This document shows positions 37,751-37,824 of a DNA stretch of 37,824 nt, in pieces. The translations under genes and the position numbers were made by a program. The DNA lies in contig NZ_FZOW01000034.1 of assembly GCF_900188125.1 (NCBI RefSeq), positions 1-37,824 on the forward strand, in the 5' to 3' direction. Origin of the DNA: Rhodococcoides kyotonense (GTDB lineage: Bacteria; Actinomycetota; Actinomycetes; Mycobacteriales; Mycobacteriaceae). Each line of letters opens with the position of its first letter. The first letter of the stretch is position 1. Under the pieces are notes generated by a model. The model had not been told where the DNA came from. It made no database searches and worked only from the letters and a program-made list of their open reading frames with translations.

Positions 37751-37824
37751 TCAAGTAGTGATTTTTCGGGTCAGGAGCTGAAACATTTCGCGGGCGACGG
37801 CTCGTTTGAGGCAGCGAATGATTT
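37751..37824 (-). mobile_element. C-terminal end of an IS110-type transposase (partial)
   Basis: The reverse strand from the window edge reads IIRCLKRAVAREMFQLLTRKITT then a stop at 37751-37753. The R-C-L-K-R-x-x-A-R-E pattern is that closing many IS110/IS116/IS902 transposases. Only 23 residues are visible, so the call rests on this motif, and whether the element is complete cannot be judged. It lies about 130 bases upstream of the clpP pair. Confidence 0.55.

Overview
The window reads as chromosome of a high-GC mycolic-acid actinomycete (order Mycobacteriales), most like Rhodococcus. The reasons are the GC-rich third codon positions, which also produce long antisense shadow frames, many GTG starts and 4-base ATGA/GTGA gene overlaps, a 13E12/DUF222 endonuclease behind a mycobacterial-type LexA box, a close match to the mycobacterial monoacylglycerol lipase, an AlkB alkane hydroxylase, an EphD-type hydrolase and an AfsR/SARP regulator. 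The genus is an inference. Nearly every base is genic: no gene-free stretch exceeds 300 bases, and I saw no rRNA, tRNA or CRISPR.

Layout. 1-3780: partial DUF222 HNH endonuclease, an NTF2/SnoaL-like protein, an F420-type LLM oxidoreductase and a secreted metallophosphoesterase. 3840-8795: a catabolic unit made of a divergent IclR repressor, an isocitrate-lyase/PEP-mutase family lyase, a LeuC-like and a LeuD-like hydratase pair and an MHS-type transporter; the four structural genes overlap or abut, and a palindromic operator lies at their promoter. 8881-13830: DUF72 protein, small alarmone synthetase with a zinc-ribbon protein, a beta-lactamase-like lipoprotein overlapping an ArsR-like regulator, a DoxX protein and an SDR. 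13978-20221: a membrane protein preceded by 11-bp-pitch direct repeats, and an opposing VOC-helicase-SARP operon. 20348-25712: an amidotransferase / lactate-monooxygenase-like / GH13 operon, then a TPP riboswitch controlling an SDR and an LLM monooxygenase. 25748-29167: EphD-like hydrolase without its SDR half, a hypothetical protein, a stand-alone LeuA regulatory-domain protein with a branched-chain leader peptide, and an AAA ATPase behind two copies of TCTAG-N8-CTAGA. 29231-35324: AlkB, monoacylglycerol lipase, amidohydrolase, dienelactone hydrolase, quinone oxidoreductase and an ABC1 kinase. 35426-37824: a DUF998 membrane protein with no canonical start, a ClgR/PopR-like regulator facing a clpP pair, and the tail of an IS110-type transposase.

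Three things stand out. The IclR-lyase-LeuCD-transporter operon has non-canonical active-site motifs and looks like an uncharacterised hydratase/lyase route for an imported di- or tricarboxylate. The TPP riboswitch drives two oxidoreductases with no thiamine gene beside them. The LeuA-domain-only gene carries its own leader peptide and alternative hairpins, as if a leucine sensor had been cut free of its enzyme. Across the window, eight palindromic elements of three sequence classes sit at gene 3' ends, often supplying stop codons and the last residues of proteins.
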